From JBKJZO01 sp046715235 (GTDB taxonomy: Bacteria > Actinomycetota > Actinomycetes > BP-191), in assembly GCA_046715235.1 (NCBI GenBank), contig JBKJZO010000074.1, forward strand, positions 1 to 29,847: DNA of 29,847 nt. The letters are read 5' to 3'. This document shows positions 1-8,732 of the stretch, piece after piece. The notes under the pieces are model-generated. The model did no database searches, had not been told where the DNA came from, and was given only the letters and a program-made list of their open reading frames with translations. How positions within the stretch are numbered: position 1 is the first letter of the stretch; the number at the start of each line of letters is the position of its first letter. Both the position numbers and the translations under genes were made by a program.

Positions 1-2
1 TC

Positions 3-2411
3 GACGAGTACCAGGACACCGGTCACGCCCAGCGCGTCCTGCTCCGGGCCCTTTTCGGCACGATGCCGGGGGAGCCGGTGCGCGACGACGGCCCGGCGGT
101 CACGGCCGTCGGCGACCCGTGCCAGTCGATCTACGGGTGGCGCGGCGCGTCCGTCGGCAACCTGCTGCACTTTCCTAACCACTTCCCCGACGCCGACGGG
201 CACCCGGCGCGGGTGCACTACCTGAGCACCAACTTCCGCAGTGGCGGCAAGGTTCTGGCCGCGGCCAACGAGCTGTCGGCGCCGATGCGCTCGGTAGACG
301 CGCCGGTCGCCGTACCGGAGCTTTCACCGCGCGACGATCAGGCCGAGGCAGGTCGCGTCACGGCCGCACTGCTCGACACGGTCGACGACGAGGCGTCCTG
401 GATCGCCGACCGGCTCGTCTCGGCGCTCGATGCGGGCACTCGCGCGCAGGACATCGCGGTGCTGTGCCGGCGGCGGTCGCAGTTCGAGCCGATCCGGCGC
501 GAGCTCGAGGCGCGCGACGTACCCGTCGAGGTCGTCGGCCTTGGCGGACTGCTCGACACTCCGGAGGTCAACGACATCGTCTCGGTGCTCGAGCTGCTCG
601 ACGATCCCACCAGCAACGCGGCCATGGTGCGGCTGCTCACCGGCTCTCGCTGGCGCATCGGCCCGCGTGACCTCGCGGCTCTGGGCGCGCGGGCATCCGT
701 GCTGGCCCGATCGCCCGACGATCCCAACCGGCCGCCTGATCCCCTCGGCGACGCGGCGCGCGACGCCGATCCCGCCAGCGTCGGCTGCCTGCTCGACGCC
801 CTCGACGATCTCGGCAACCCCGTCTCCTACTCGGCCGAGGCCCTCGACCGGTTCAGCGTGTTCGCCGCCGAGCTCGAGGCACTTCGCCAGCGGGCTAATC
901 AGCCGCTCACCGACCTGATCCAAGACGTCGAGCGCACGATCGGCCTCGACGTCGAACTGCTCGCCTCGCCGGGCCTGGCCCGGCAAGGGCGCGCGGCCAA
1001 CGTCGCTGCCTTCCTCGACGAGGCGGCCCGTTTCGTCGGGCCCGACCGCGAACAAGACCTGTCCGCTTTCCTGGCCTTCCTGCAGACCGCGCGCGAGCAG
1101 GAGGACGGTCTCGACATGGGCATCCCCACCGAGGCCGCGACCGTGAAGCTGATGACGGTGCATGCCGCCAAGGGGCTCGAATGGGACGTCGTCTTCGTTC
1201 CCGGACTGGCAGGAGGCGCACGGTCCATGGTGTTCCCGGCGAAGCCGCAGCGGTCGGGGTGGGTGACGGTGGCCGAGATGCTGCCCAACCCTCTGCGCGG
1301 CGATCGCGCCGACCTGCCCGAGTGGCACGACGTCAGCAAGAAGGGCGTCGCCGCTTTCCTCGACGCCTGCCGCGACCGCGACGCCGTGGAGGAACGCCGG
1401 CTCGGCTACGTCGCGTTCACCCGTGCCAAGGATGCTCTGCACATCAGCGGCTACCACTGGGGGGCCACGCAGGCCGCGCCGCTGGGTCCTTCCAAGTTCC
1501 TGACCGAGACCTGCGATCGAGGGCTTGCCGAGATCGATGTGTGGTCGCCGCCACCGCCGGATGACGCTGTCAGTCCGTTGGCCGGCACGGTGATCGACAC
1601 CACCTGGCCGACCCGCGAGCTGGCCGATCACTCGCGGCTCGCGGCGGTCGCGGCCGCGGTGCGGCACGCGATCGATGCCGGTGGCGATGACGGGCAAATG
1701 GCTTTCGCACTCGATGCCCCCGACGACGACTCGCAGGCCACGGCGCGCTGGGACGACGAGATCGACTTACTGCTCGCCGAGCTGGCCGGCGCGACGTCAG
1801 GCGACGTGACCGCGACGGTGCCCACGCAGCTGAGCGTCTCGACGCTCGTCGAGTTGCGCCGTGACCCGGGCGCGCTCGCGCAGCAGCTCGCGCGGCCCCT
1901 GCCCCGCCGCCCCGCGCCGGCCGCGCGCCGCGGCACCGCGTTCCACACCTGGGTCGAGGGACGCGGGGGCCAGCGGCAACTGCTCGGACCCGACGACCTG
2001 CACGGCGCGGCCGACGAAGCGCACAGCGATGCCGAGCTGGCCGAGCTGCAGGCGCATTTCCTGCGCACGCGGTACGCCGCGCGGGCGCCGGTCGAGGTCG
2101 AAGTGCCCTTCGAGCTGACCCTGGCCGGACACACCGTTCGCGGGCGGATCGACGCGGTCTACGCCGACGACGACGGCGGTTTCGACGTCGTCGACTACAA
2201 GACGGGCAGCAAGCCGACTGGAGCTGATGCGGCGGCCGCCGCAATCCAGCTCAGCTGCTACCGGATCGCCTGGGCCGCACTGTCCGGCGTACCGCTGGAG
2301 AGGGTCCGCGTCGCGTTCCTCTACGTGGCCGACGAGTCGGTGGTGCGCCCGGAGGTTGTGTACGACGCCGACCAGCTCGCAGTGCTGCTCGCCGACCTTC
2401 CCTCCGCCTAA
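3..2411 (+). CDS. adnB: AdnB-like ATP-dependent helicase-nuclease, 5' end outside window
   Basis: UvrD/Rep-type superfamily 1 helicase fused to a RecB-like nuclease, of the kind that resects double-strand breaks in actinobacteria. 802 residues are visible. The frame is open from base 3 and begins inside the Walker B motif (DEYQDT), so the N-terminus with Walker A lies upstream. Then come VGDPCQSIYGWRG (motif III, about visible residues 36-48), VHAAKGLEWD (motif V) and GYVAFTRAKD (motif VI). A C-terminal PD-(D/E)XK nuclease follows with FHTWVE, GRIDAVY, VVDYKTG and QLSCY. No four-Cys Fe-S cluster is seen, unlike AddB. In mycobacteria AdnA and AdnB are adjacent subunits and AdnB is the distal one. 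This gene ends the run and the uvrD2-whiB7 block follows, so AdnB is preferred over AdnA. That choice is inference; the helicase-nuclease class is certain. It converges with the CapA gene, six bases away. Confidence 0.85.
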   Translation, partial: DEYQDTGHAQRVLLRALFGTMPGEPVRDDGPAVTAVGDPCQSIYGWRGASVGNLLHFPNHFPDADGHPARVHYLSTNFRSGGKVLAAANELSAPMRSVDAPVAVPELSPRDDQAEAGRVTAALLDTVDDEASWIADRLVSALDAGTRAQDIAVLCRRRSQFEPIRRELEARDVPVEVVGLGGLLDTPEVNDIVSVLELLDDPTSNAAMVRLLTGSRWRIGPRDLAALGARASVLARSPDDPNRPPDPLGDAARDADPASVGCLLDALDDLGNPVSYSAEALDRFSVFAAELEALRQRANQPLTDLIQDVERTIGLDVELLASPGLARQGRAANVAAFLDEAARFVGPDREQDLSAFLAFLQTAREQEDGLDMGIPTEAATVKLMTVHAAKGLEWDVVFVPGLAGGARSMVFPAKPQRSGWVTVAEMLPNPLRGDRADLPEWHDVSKKGVAAFLDACRDRDAVEERRLGYVAFTRAKDALHISGYHWGATQAAPLGPSKFLTETCDRGLAEIDVWSPPPPDDAVSPLAGTVIDTTWPTRELADHSRLAAVAAAVRHAIDAGGDDGQMAFALDAPDDDSQATARWDDEIDLLLAELAGATSGDVTATVPTQLSVSTLVELRRDPGALAQQLARPLPRRPAPAARRGTAFHTWVEGRGGQRQLLGPDDLHGAADEAHSDAELAELQAHFLRTRYAARAPVEVEVPFELTLAGHTVRGRIDAVYADDDGGFDVVDYKTGSKPTGADAAAAAIQLSCYRIAWAALSGVPLERVRVAFLYVADESVVRPEVVYDADQLAVLLADLPSA

Positions 2412-2417
2412 AGCGGA

Positions 2418-3491
2418 TTAGGGAGCCAGGCCGGTGCACCCGCGCAGCCGCTCCCACGAACGCCTCGCGGCGCTGGCCGCGGGACCGCGAAGCACAGGCA
2501 CCGGCGTCCCCGAATGGATGACTGCCGGTGCCCACGAGTACGCGGTGACGCGCCTGCCCACGACGCGCAACGTGAGTACGCCGGTCGTCCGCGCGAGGGG
2601 TCCGCGGGAGTAGAACGCGAAGTTGCCAAGGCCGTAGGCGACGAAAGCGCCGCCGAGCCGCCCGGCGCCCTGCAGGGTATGCGAGTGACTGCCGACGACT
2701 ACGTCGGCACCGGCCTTGACCAGGGTGTCGGCGAGAGTGCGCTGACTCGTGGTGGGGCACTGGCGCCCCTCGACCCCCCAGTGCAGGTAGACGACGACCG
2801 TGCTGGAAGTGCGACGCGCTTCCTGCACCGCGCGCACCAGGCGGGGGACGTCTTTCGCGGAGGCGAGCCCCGGTTTGCCCGGGCCCGCGGTCCATGCCCG
2901 CAACAGCCCGCCGTCGAGCACCTGGGTCGCGCCGATGACCGCGATCCGCTGCCCGCGTACGACGAACCGGTGCGCACGGTAGGCCTCGGCTTCGTTACCG
3001 CCGATCCCGACGACGGGAAAACGCGCGGCCCGCGCGGCAGCCAGGCTGTCACCCAGCCCGACGAGCCCGTAGTCCATGCCGTGGTTGTTGGCCATCGTTG
3101 CCACGTCGACCCCGGCCGAGCGCAGCGCGGTGAACGCCGGCGCGGGCGCCCGGAAATTGAACTGCTTGGGCGCCTTCGACCCGCCCTCGGTCACCGCCGT
3201 TTCGAGGTTGACCATCGCGATGTCGGCGCGGGCCAGCAGCGGAGCGATCGGCGCGAGCACCGCCTTCGGGTCCTTCGCGAGGGTGCGCGCCAGCGCCCCC
3301 TCGAAGTGCACGTCGCCACCGAAGGCGAGGATGACCGGCTTCGGCTCCGGCTTGGGCGCCGCAGTTCCCTGCCCCAACCGCCGCACGAGGGTTGTCGCCT
3401 GCGAGGGTACGGACAGCACGGTGCCCACGACGAGCAGAAAGAGCACAGCGGCGATCCGCTTGCGGGCGTTGGGGTTCACGCCACCCAGCAT
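2418..3491 (-). CDS. CapA family (poly-gamma-glutamate synthesis type) metallophosphoesterase-like protein
   Basis: 357 residues from ATG at 3491. A GTG four codons later (3479) is the alternative. The N-terminus has a basic stretch and a hydrophobic segment (about residues 12-30), giving a signal peptide or anchor, so the enzyme domain is probably extracytoplasmic. CapA motifs: FGGDVHFEG near residue 60, MVNLETAVTEGG, ANNHGMDYG, YLHWGVEG, VGSHSHTLQG and YGLGNF near the C-terminus. This is the calcineurin-like fold named PGA_cap in Pfam. CapA belongs to the poly-gamma-glutamate capsule system of Bacillus, but single CapA-like genes without capB/C are common in actinobacteria and mostly uncharacterised. 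No capsule genes are nearby. It lies 65 bases downstream of the 145-residue gene on the same strand. Family assignment is solid; substrate unknown. Confidence 0.9.
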   Translation of the reverse strand: MLGGVNPNARKRIAAVLFLLVVGTVLSVPSQATTLVRRLGQGTAAPKPEPKPVILAFGGDVHFEGALARTLAKDPKAVLAPIAPLLARADIAMVNLETAVTEGGSKAPKQFNFRAPAPAFTALRSAGVDVATMANNHGMDYGLVGLGDSLAAARAARFPVVGIGGNEAEAYRAHRFVVRGQRIAVIGATQVLDGGLLRAWTAGPGKPGLASAKDVPRLVRAVQEARRTSSTVVVYLHWGVEGRQCPTTSQRTLADTLVKAGADVVVGSHSHTLQGAGRLGGAFVAYGLGNFAFYSRGPLARTTGVLTLRVVGRRVTAYSWAPAVIHSGTPVPVLRGPAASAARRSWERLRGCTGLAP

Positions 3492-3556
3492 GCCTGGCAA
3501 ACCGCGCAATTCGGCGGAGGCGGCGGGTTTGCGCGATCCGCGGAACGCGCCAGGGC

Positions 3557-3994
3557 TCAGACGGACAGAGCCGGCAGACTGCTGGTGACCAGGTGCGCCG
3601 GACGGTGAAACGGATCGGCCGCCGGCGGAGCGGCCAGTTCGGCTCTGGGGCAGTTGGCGAGCGTCAGGCCGGCATGCGCGAGTGCCGCGTCGCACAGCGA
3701 CTCGACCTGCCATCCGGTGGAGATTCCGTAGTCGCTGACGGCGGCCTTGTAGATCGTGATCTGGTGCCGGCGGGGGCTGTCGTAGACGACGGCGATGGTT
3801 CCGACCAAGTGCGAGTCGCCGCGGGTGCCGGCGATTCCCGACCACGGGCTGTCGTAGAGCTGCCAGACGGAGACGGACGCATTCCAGACACCGCCACGCG
3901 AGACGTCGTTCTCCGACAATGCGGTGACGATCTTCGCCGCGGCGTACTCAGGCAGGATCGCGGCAGGGCGAATGATCTTTTCGGTGCCCGCCAT
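3557..3994 (-). CDS. Conserved-looking hypothetical protein, 145 aa
   Basis: No family recognised. ATG at 3994 is preceded by GAGGGG at a spacing of six bases, a good ribosome-binding site that fixes the start. The product is soluble in appearance, without a signal peptide or membrane segment. The first ~110 residues have mixed alpha/beta composition, including IRPAAILPEYAAAKIVTAL, WQLYDSPWSGIAGTRG and IAVVYDSPRRHQITIYKA. The last 25 residues are Pro/Ala-rich and low complexity. Two Cys are present (C100, C114 region) without a metal motif. It lies between the anti-sigma-type gene (129 bases upstream) and capA (65 bases downstream) on the same strand. The region just upstream (4000-4085) is visibly less GC-rich than its surroundings. 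Real gene likely, function unknown. Confidence 0.7.
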   Translation of the reverse strand: MAGTEKIIRPAAILPEYAAAKIVTALSENDVSRGGVWNASVSVWQLYDSPWSGIAGTRGDSHLVGTIAVVYDSPRRHQITIYKAAVSDYGISTGWQVESLCDAALAHAGLTLANCPRAELAAPPAADPFHRPAHLVTSSLPALSV

Positions 3995-4088
3995 GAAGTC
4001 CCCTCGGCTTGTGTCCTAATTGGTTCGGCCGGGCGAAAGGGCTTCTTGAGCATTTCGAGCCACTTGCAGTAGTGCTTTTGGAACTGGT

Positions 4089-4113
4089 CCCCGGTCAACC
4101 GGGCTATCCGGGG
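4089..4113 (-). terminator. Possible terminator after the anti-sigma-type gene
   Basis: Six-bp GC stem (4089-4094 with 4108-4113) around a 13-base loop, 10 bases past the TAG of the gene ending at 4124. There is no T-run on either strand, so this is weak and based on position and stem only. Confidence 0.3.
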
Positions 4114-4123
4114 CTCGGCCGGT

Positions 4124-5527
4124 CTAGCCCGAATGGGGTGCGTACTCCTGTAGGGAGTTCGTAACGTCGAGCAGTTCGGCCCTCGTCAGGTCTCCGGCCA
4201 CGGTTACGACCAGATCGTCCGTCTGTGCCCAGACGTGCGGCCAGCCGAGCGGAGAGACTCCGACGTTGACCTGTACGCCGGACAGCGCACCGGAGTCGAC
4301 GTACGCGGTCTCAGTCTCGACGTTGCGCGTGAATGTCCCGTCGCTGATCGGATCGACCCAGATGCGTGAGTAGCTGCCGGCGCTCCCGCCGGACCGCCGC
4401 GTGGTGACCGTGAACGAGTCGAAGCCCTTGCGGTAGAGCAGCGACACCACGTCGCGCGAGTCGGGGTTGAGATAGTCGTCGGTCGACCGCTTCCGGTCGG
4501 GGCGGCCCGCGACGCGCACCGCGACGAGCCGATAGCCGTCCGGTGCCCTGGTCGCGACCCGAGGTTCGTAGCCGACCTCGGCGGCGACATCGGACAGCTC
4601 AGTCGGCGCGAACCTCAGCGACTTGTCGTCGGGCGCCCGGTTCAGCGTCGCCATGTTCGTCGAGGAGACCGCGAACTCGTGCTCCTGCAGCGCTGTTTCC
4701 TCGAAGGCTTCGACCGTCATCTCGCGGTACAAGGCGCCGGCCTTCTTCTGTGTGACGAGCAACGGGTAGCCGGTGACCTTGTCGACGACGATTCGCTGCG
4801 AATCGAACGGCACTCCCGCGATCGCCGTGACCAGCTCCATTGCAGGACGGTCAAGGTAGGTGATCTCTCGCACGCCCGATGGACTCTCCGCTGCGATTGC
4901 TCGGACTGCCGCCCCGAGGTCGCGGCTCAGGCCCGCGTTGGGCTGCGAGAGCTCGGGGCCGTCCGGTGGGCCGGGGGGCAGGTCGCGCTGCTCGACGTAC
5001 TCCGCGGGCTTGCCTGGGTCGGCCCTCCACATCGTGCGTACGCCGGACGCCGAGTCGTAGACGAGATCCAGACCGGATGACTCGCGGGCCATCCGGTAGT
5101 CGCCGTTGGGGCTGATCACCGCGTCGTAGGTCTCGCGGGTGCCGTTCTTCGCGTCGGTCTTGGTGAACCGCACGTGCAACCCGTGAGTCGCCTTCGCCGG
5201 TTGCACGGGCACAAGCAGACGGTTGCTTCCTGCTGCCAACTTCTCGTCGCGGTCGCGGGCGAGCAGGCCGGCTCCAACGACGAGTGCGAAACAGGCCACG
5301 GCTGCCGCCGGGGCGGTCGCCAGTGTGAGGAAGCGCCGCAACCGTCGCGTTGGCGCTGAGCGGGCAAGCCGTACGGCGGCCAGCTCGGTGACGGCGGACC
5401 CCGGCGGCGCCGGCGTATCCGTTGCCAACGAGGCCCTGAGCCGGTCGAAGAAGTCGTCGGCGTGCTCGGGTACCGGCAGCGCGCGCAGCGCGTCGCGCAC
5501 GTCGGGTGCTTCCCGGTGCGCCGTCAT
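4124..5527 (-). CDS. Membrane-anchored anti-sigma-type protein with RseB/LolA-like extracytoplasmic domain
   Basis: 467 residues from ATG at 5527; this ATG overlaps the TGA of the sigma gene (ATGA, 5524-5527), implying translational coupling. Layout: cytoplasmic N-terminus of about 65 residues (APDVRDALRALPVPEHADDFF, suited to sigma binding but without an HxxxCxxC zinc motif), one transmembrane segment at about residues 67-90, and a large external part. Residues about 110-300 (HGLHVRFTKTD, ETYDAVISPNGDYRM, DRPAMELVTA, VDKVTGYPLLV) resemble the LolA/LolB/RseB half-barrel fold. A second C-terminal part follows, rich in DYLNPDSRDVVSLLY- and VWAQTDDLVVTVAG-type strands. The anti-sigma role rests on coupling and topology, not on a recognised anti-sigma domain. 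The sensory signal is unknown; an envelope signal is inferred. Confidence 0.75.
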   Translation of the reverse strand: MTAHREAPDVRDALRALPVPEHADDFFDRLRASLATDTPAPPGSAVTELAAVRLARSAPTRRLRRFLTLATAPAAAVACFALVVGAGLLARDRDEKLAAGSNRLLVPVQPAKATHGLHVRFTKTDAKNGTRETYDAVISPNGDYRMARESSGLDLVYDSASGVRTMWRADPGKPAEYVEQRDLPPGPPDGPELSQPNAGLSRDLGAAVRAIAAESPSGVREITYLDRPAMELVTAIAGVPFDSQRIVVDKVTGYPLLVTQKKAGALYREMTVEAFEETALQEHEFAVSSTNMATLNRAPDDKSLRFAPTELSDVAAEVGYEPRVATRAPDGYRLVAVRVAGRPDRKRSTDDYLNPDSRDVVSLLYRKGFDSFTVTTRRSGGSAGSYSRIWVDPISDGTFTRNVETETAYVDSGALSGVQVNVGVSPLGWPHVWAQTDDLVVTVAGDLTRAELLDVTNSLQEYAPHSG

Positions 5528-6123
5528 GACCGGCCCCCCAACGCCAGTCGCAACGTCGCCCTCGCGCGGGAGACGCGAGAGCCGACAGTGCCTGCCGGTA
5601 CGCCGAGAATCTCGCCCGCGCGTACGTAGTCGAAGCCGTGTGCGTCGACCAGGATGACGGCGGCGCGCTGATCGACCGGGAGCTGCGCAAGCGCCTCGGC
5701 CACGTCGCCGCGAAGGGCGGCAAGATCGCTCGGGTCGCTTGCCGGGTCGGCCTCTTCGGCGACATCGTCGAGGCGCACGCCCGGCCGGCGCTGCCCCCGC
5801 CGCAACTCGTCGATGCACACGTTGTAGGCGATCCGGTAGAGCCAGGTGCCGGCCGTGGCCTCGCCGCGGAAGGACGGCAATGCCCGGTAGGCGCGCAGGT
5901 AGACGTCCTGGAGGACGTCGTCCATTACGTCGCGGTCGCCCATCAGCCGGAAGACCAGCGAGCGCAGCGGGCGGTCGTACTGACGAATCATCGAGATGAA
6001 GTCATCGGGATCGGTTGGCGCCGCAGCTGCCGGCGCGAGCTCAAAGGGTGCTTCGGCGTCCTCGAGTCGTAAGGGCGCCACGGTCATGTCGGGTTCGACG
6101 CCCCCGCCCCCCGTTTCCTTCAC
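5524..6123 (-). CDS. RNA polymerase sigma factor, ECF (sigma-70 family)
   Basis: 199 residues if GTG at 6123 is the start; ATG at 6087 (residue 13) is an in-frame alternative, and neither has a convincing ribosome-binding site. Region sigma2 spans about residues 43-109 (MIRQYDRPLRSLVFRLMGD, DDVLQDVYLRAYRAL, TWLYRIAYNVCIDELRR). Region sigma4 spans about 142-194 (ALAQLPVDQRAAVILVD, AGEILGVPAGTVGSRVSRAR), with the helix-turn-helix intact. The two-domain architecture without sigma1 or sigma3 is typical of ECF factors. The stop codon overlaps the start of the membrane partner by four bases. Only 34 bases separate it from the upstream mycoredoxin gene, so the three may be one transcript. Regulon unknown; autoregulation is usual for the class but no promoter was identified. 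Confidence 0.93.
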   Translation of the reverse strand: MKETGGGGVEPDMTVAPLRLEDAEAPFELAPAAAAPTDPDDFISMIRQYDRPLRSLVFRLMGDRDVMDDVLQDVYLRAYRALPSFRGEATAGTWLYRIAYNVCIDELRRGQRRPGVRLDDVAEEADPASDPSDLAALRGDVAEALAQLPVDQRAAVILVDAHGFDYVRAGEILGVPAGTVGSRVSRARATLRLALGGRS

Positions 6124-6157
6124 GGGCAGACCCTAGCGAGCCCTCCAAGATCGGGCG

Positions 6158-6406
6158 TCAGGCGCTGCGTGCGACCCGGGTCAGCACCTGGGCCGGGGTC
6201 GGGTTGGTGACCGCTTCACCGCCGGGAAACACCACCGTGGGCACCGTGTAGTTGCCGTGGTTCACGGTCTGGACGAAGTCAGCCGCCTCGTCGTCGTACT
6301 CGATGTTGACCTCGCGGTAGGGGATGCCCTCCCGCTGGAAGAAATGCTTGAGCCGGACGCAGTAGCCGCACCGCGACGTGCTGTACATGACAATCTCGTC
6401 GCTCAG
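6158..6406 (-). CDS. mrx1: Mycoredoxin / glutaredoxin-like protein (CGYC active site)
   Basis: Small thioredoxin-fold oxidoreductase. Mycoredoxin-1 reduces mycothiol mixed disulfides in actinobacteria. The active site CGYC is at residues 13-16, as in the mycobacterial protein, and the cis-proline motif TVPTVVF and GGEAVTNP follow. Start choice: no ATG or GTG fits the family length with a ribosome-binding site. A CTG at 6404-6406 has a full AAGGAGG (6414-6420) seven bases upstream and gives an 82-residue protein beginning like known mycoredoxins, so CTG initiation is proposed. GTG at 6427 would put the AAGGAGG inside the gene, and ATG at residue 7 would cut into the first strand. It is divergent from uvrD2, as in mycobacteria, and 34 bases upstream of the ECF sigma gene. 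Confidence 0.85.
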   Translation of the reverse strand: MSDEIVMYSTSRCGYCVRLKHFFQREGIPYREVNIEYDDEAADFVQTVNHGNYTVPTVVFPGGEAVTNPTPAQVLTRVARSA

Positions 6407-6413
6407 CGGTCTG

Positions 6414-6420
6414 CCTCCTT
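6414..6420 (-). promoter_or_regulatory. Shine-Dalgarno deciding a CTG start for mrx1
   Basis: AAGGAGG on the minus strand, seven bases before CTG at 6406. It is the only strong ribosome-binding site near the start of the mycoredoxin gene and argues for a non-canonical CTG start. Confidence 0.6.
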
Positions 6421-6545
6421 GGCTCACGTCGGGTCTATCGACAACACCGCGTACCCGATTAACGCCTCAACGTTATCAACATGCCGGCTATGGCCCCGAG
6501 TGGCGGGGCAGCGCGTCGGGACCGGCCGTTACTCTCGTCGGCGAC

Positions 6546-8633
6546 ATGTCAGAGCACCCCATCCTGCGCGGTCTCGATCCCGAGCAGCGCGCCGCCGCAC
6601 AAGCCGTCCGCGGTCCCGTCTGCATCCTCGCCGGCGCCGGCACCGGCAAGACCCGGGCGATCACCCACCGCATCGCGTACGCCGTCGCCACCGAATCCGT
6701 GCGCCCCGACCACGTGCTCGCGGTCACGTTCACGGCCCGGGCCGCGGGGGAGCTGCGCTCGCGGTTGCGCGCGCTCGGCACCGACGGCGTACAGGCGCGC
6801 ACTTTCCACGCGGCGGCGTTGCGGATGCTCACCTATTTCTGGCCGCGGATCGTCGGGGGCGAGATGCCGCGGATCGTCGAGAGCAAGCTGGGCCTGGTCG
6901 CCGAGGCGGCCAGCCGTGGCGGCGCCCGCCGCGGCGGCACCGAGCTGCGCGACCTCGCGGCCGAGATCGAATGGGCCAAGGCGCGCATGATCGCCCCCGA
7001 CGACTACGCGGCCGCCGCGGCCACCGCGCACCGCGAGCCGCCCCTGTCACCCGCTGAGACGGCCGCGGTCTACGCGGGCTACGAGAAGGCCAAGCGGCGC
7101 GCCGGCAGCATCGACTTCGACGACCTGCTGCTGCTGACCGCGGCCGGCATCGAGGAGCACGACGACATCGCTGAGGAGGTGCGCGCGCGATACCGGTCGT
7201 TCGTCGTCGACGAGTACCAGGACGTCAACCCGCTCCAGCAGCGCCTGCTCGATGCGTGGCTCGGCGAGCGCGACGACGTGTGCGTCGTTGGCGACCCCAA
7301 CCAGACCATCTACTCGTTCACCGGCGCGACCCCCGACTTCCTGCTCGACTTCCCCAGGCGGCACGACGACGCGACCGTCGTGCGCCTGGTCCGCGACTAC
7401 CGGTCGACGCCGCAGGTCGTCGCGCTGGCCAATCGCATCGCCGCAGTCGTCGTACCAGGCAGCCGGGTGATCAATGCGCCTGACCTCGTAGCGCAGCGGG
7501 CGGCCGGGCCGTCGCCGCAGTTTCGCGAGTACGCCGACGAGCCGGCTGAGGCCACCGACGTGGCCCGTCGGATCCGCATCCTGGTCGACTCCGGCGTCCC
7601 GGCCGCGCAGATCGCGGTGCTCTACCGCATCAACGCGCAGAGCGAGGCCTACGAGCAGGCGCTGGCCGATGCGGGCATCCCCTACGTCGTCCGTGGCGGC
7701 ACCCGCTTCTTCGAGCGCCCCGAGGTGCGAGCCGCGCGGGCCGCGCTGCGCACCGCGGCCGGCGCGCGACCCGTCCCTGAGTCAGCTGACGAGGCGCCTC
7801 TGCCCGAGACGGTACGCGCGGTGCTCCTCGAGTCGGGGTGGACCGTCAACCCGCCGCCGGGCGGGGGAGCAGCGCGCGACAAGTGGGAGGCGCTGGCCGC
7901 GCTCGTGACTCTCGCCGACGACCTCGCTACCGCCGACCCCGAAGTGAGCTTGGCCGACTATCTGGCCGAGCTCGACGACCGAGCCGCGCACCAGCACGCG
8001 CCGACCGTCGACGGCGTGACGCTGGCATCGCTGCATGCGGCCAAGGGCCTCGAGTGGGACGCCGTGTTCCTCGTCGGCGTCGTCGACGGCACCCTGCCGA
8101 TCCAGCACGCCGTTACCGCTGAGCAGATAGCCGAGGAACGCCGGCTTCTCTACGTCGGCGTCACCAGAGCGCGCGAAACCCTCGTCGTGACGTGGGCGCA
8201 GGCGCGCAACGTCGGCGGCCGCAAGAGCCGGCGGCCCAGCCGCTTCCTCACCGACGTTCCTGAAGTGGCAGCCATGCGCGCCGCCCCCGCCAACGCAGGC
8301 GGCAACGGCACGCGTGACCGGTTCACCGCGAAGACCGCATCCTGCCGGGTCTGCGGCAAGCCGGTGTTCGCGGCAGCCGAGCGCAAGCTGCGCCGGTGCC
8401 TGACGTGCCCCTCGTCGATGGACGAAGCGCTCTTTGAGCGGCTCCGCGAGTGGCGTCTGGGCAGGGCGAGCGAGCAGAAGCAACCGGCGTTCTGCGTCTT
8501 CACCGACGCCACGCTCACCGCCATCGCCGAAGCCCGCCCCACCAGCGTCGCCGAGCTGGTTCTCATCCCAGGGGTGGGTGCGTCCAAGCTGGCGAAGTAC
8601 GGCGACGACGTACTCGCGATCACCACCGCCTGA
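6546..8633 (+). CDS. uvrD2: DNA helicase UvrD2 with tetra-Cys zinc module and HRDC domain
   Basis: 695 residues, close to mycobacterial UvrD2 (about 700). Superfamily 1A 3'-5' helicase motifs in order: Walker A GAGTGKT (residues 30-36), VVDEYQDV (Walker B), VGDPNQTIYSFTGA, LHAAKGLEWDAVFLVG and YVGVTRARE. The C-terminal third holds the diagnostic actinobacterial features. A tetracysteine module CRVC...CLTC (C600, C603, C619, C622) is followed by an HRDC-like domain (about 634-695, FTDATLTAIAEARP, LVLIPGVGASKLAKYG). In mycobacteria UvrD2 is essential and the zinc module is needed for robust unwinding. ATG at 6546 gives the family N-terminus (ILRGLDPEQRAA); longer in-frame extensions run back into the mycoredoxin gene and are rejected. 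Its partner gene on the left is divergent, with about 118 bases between them. Confidence 0.95.
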   Translation: MSEHPILRGLDPEQRAAAQAVRGPVCILAGAGTGKTRAITHRIAYAVATESVRPDHVLAVTFTARAAGELRSRLRALGTDGVQARTFHAAALRMLTYFWPRIVGGEMPRIVESKLGLVAEAASRGGARRGGTELRDLAAEIEWAKARMIAPDDYAAAAATAHREPPLSPAETAAVYAGYEKAKRRAGSIDFDDLLLLTAAGIEEHDDIAEEVRARYRSFVVDEYQDVNPLQQRLLDAWLGERDDVCVVGDPNQTIYSFTGATPDFLLDFPRRHDDATVVRLVRDYRSTPQVVALANRIAAVVVPGSRVINAPDLVAQRAAGPSPQFREYADEPAEATDVARRIRILVDSGVPAAQIAVLYRINAQSEAYEQALADAGIPYVVRGGTRFFERPEVRAARAALRTAAGARPVPESADEAPLPETVRAVLLESGWTVNPPPGGGAARDKWEALAALVTLADDLATADPEVSLADYLAELDDRAAHQHAPTVDGVTLASLHAAKGLEWDAVFLVGVVDGTLPIQHAVTAEQIAEERRLLYVGVTRARETLVVTWAQARNVGGRKSRRPSRFLTDVPEVAAMRAAPANAGGNGTRDRFTAKTASCRVCGKPVFAAAERKLRRCLTCPSSMDEALFERLREWRLGRASEQKQPAFCVFTDATLTAIAEARPTSVAELVLIPGVGASKLAKYGDDVLAITTA

Positions 8634-8732
8634 CATCCGCGTCGGCCCCACGGTCACTGCAGCAGCTGCCGCTGTCTTGAGCTCCATCCCGGCGAACGGA
8701 AGGCCCTGGAACGGGCCATCCGAAAAAAAGAT

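Noticed and set aside
324..1697. Long antisense ORF (457 codons) opposite the helicase-nuclease gene
   Set aside because: Arg/Gly/Val-rich translation without motifs, fully inside a gene with all helicase motifs on the other strand; a GC-bias shadow.
3664..4098. Minus-strand ORF beginning with a protein-like QFQKHYCKWLEMLKKPF segment
   Set aside because: Most of it overlaps the 145-residue gene, which has a proper ribosome-binding site; its later part is Ser/Arg-rich shadow. The first 35 codons could be a remnant but nothing supports expression.
6378..6545. Upstream in-frame extension of uvrD2
   Set aside because: Runs antisense into mycoredoxin and adds residues absent from the family; ATG at 6546 gives the usual N-terminus.
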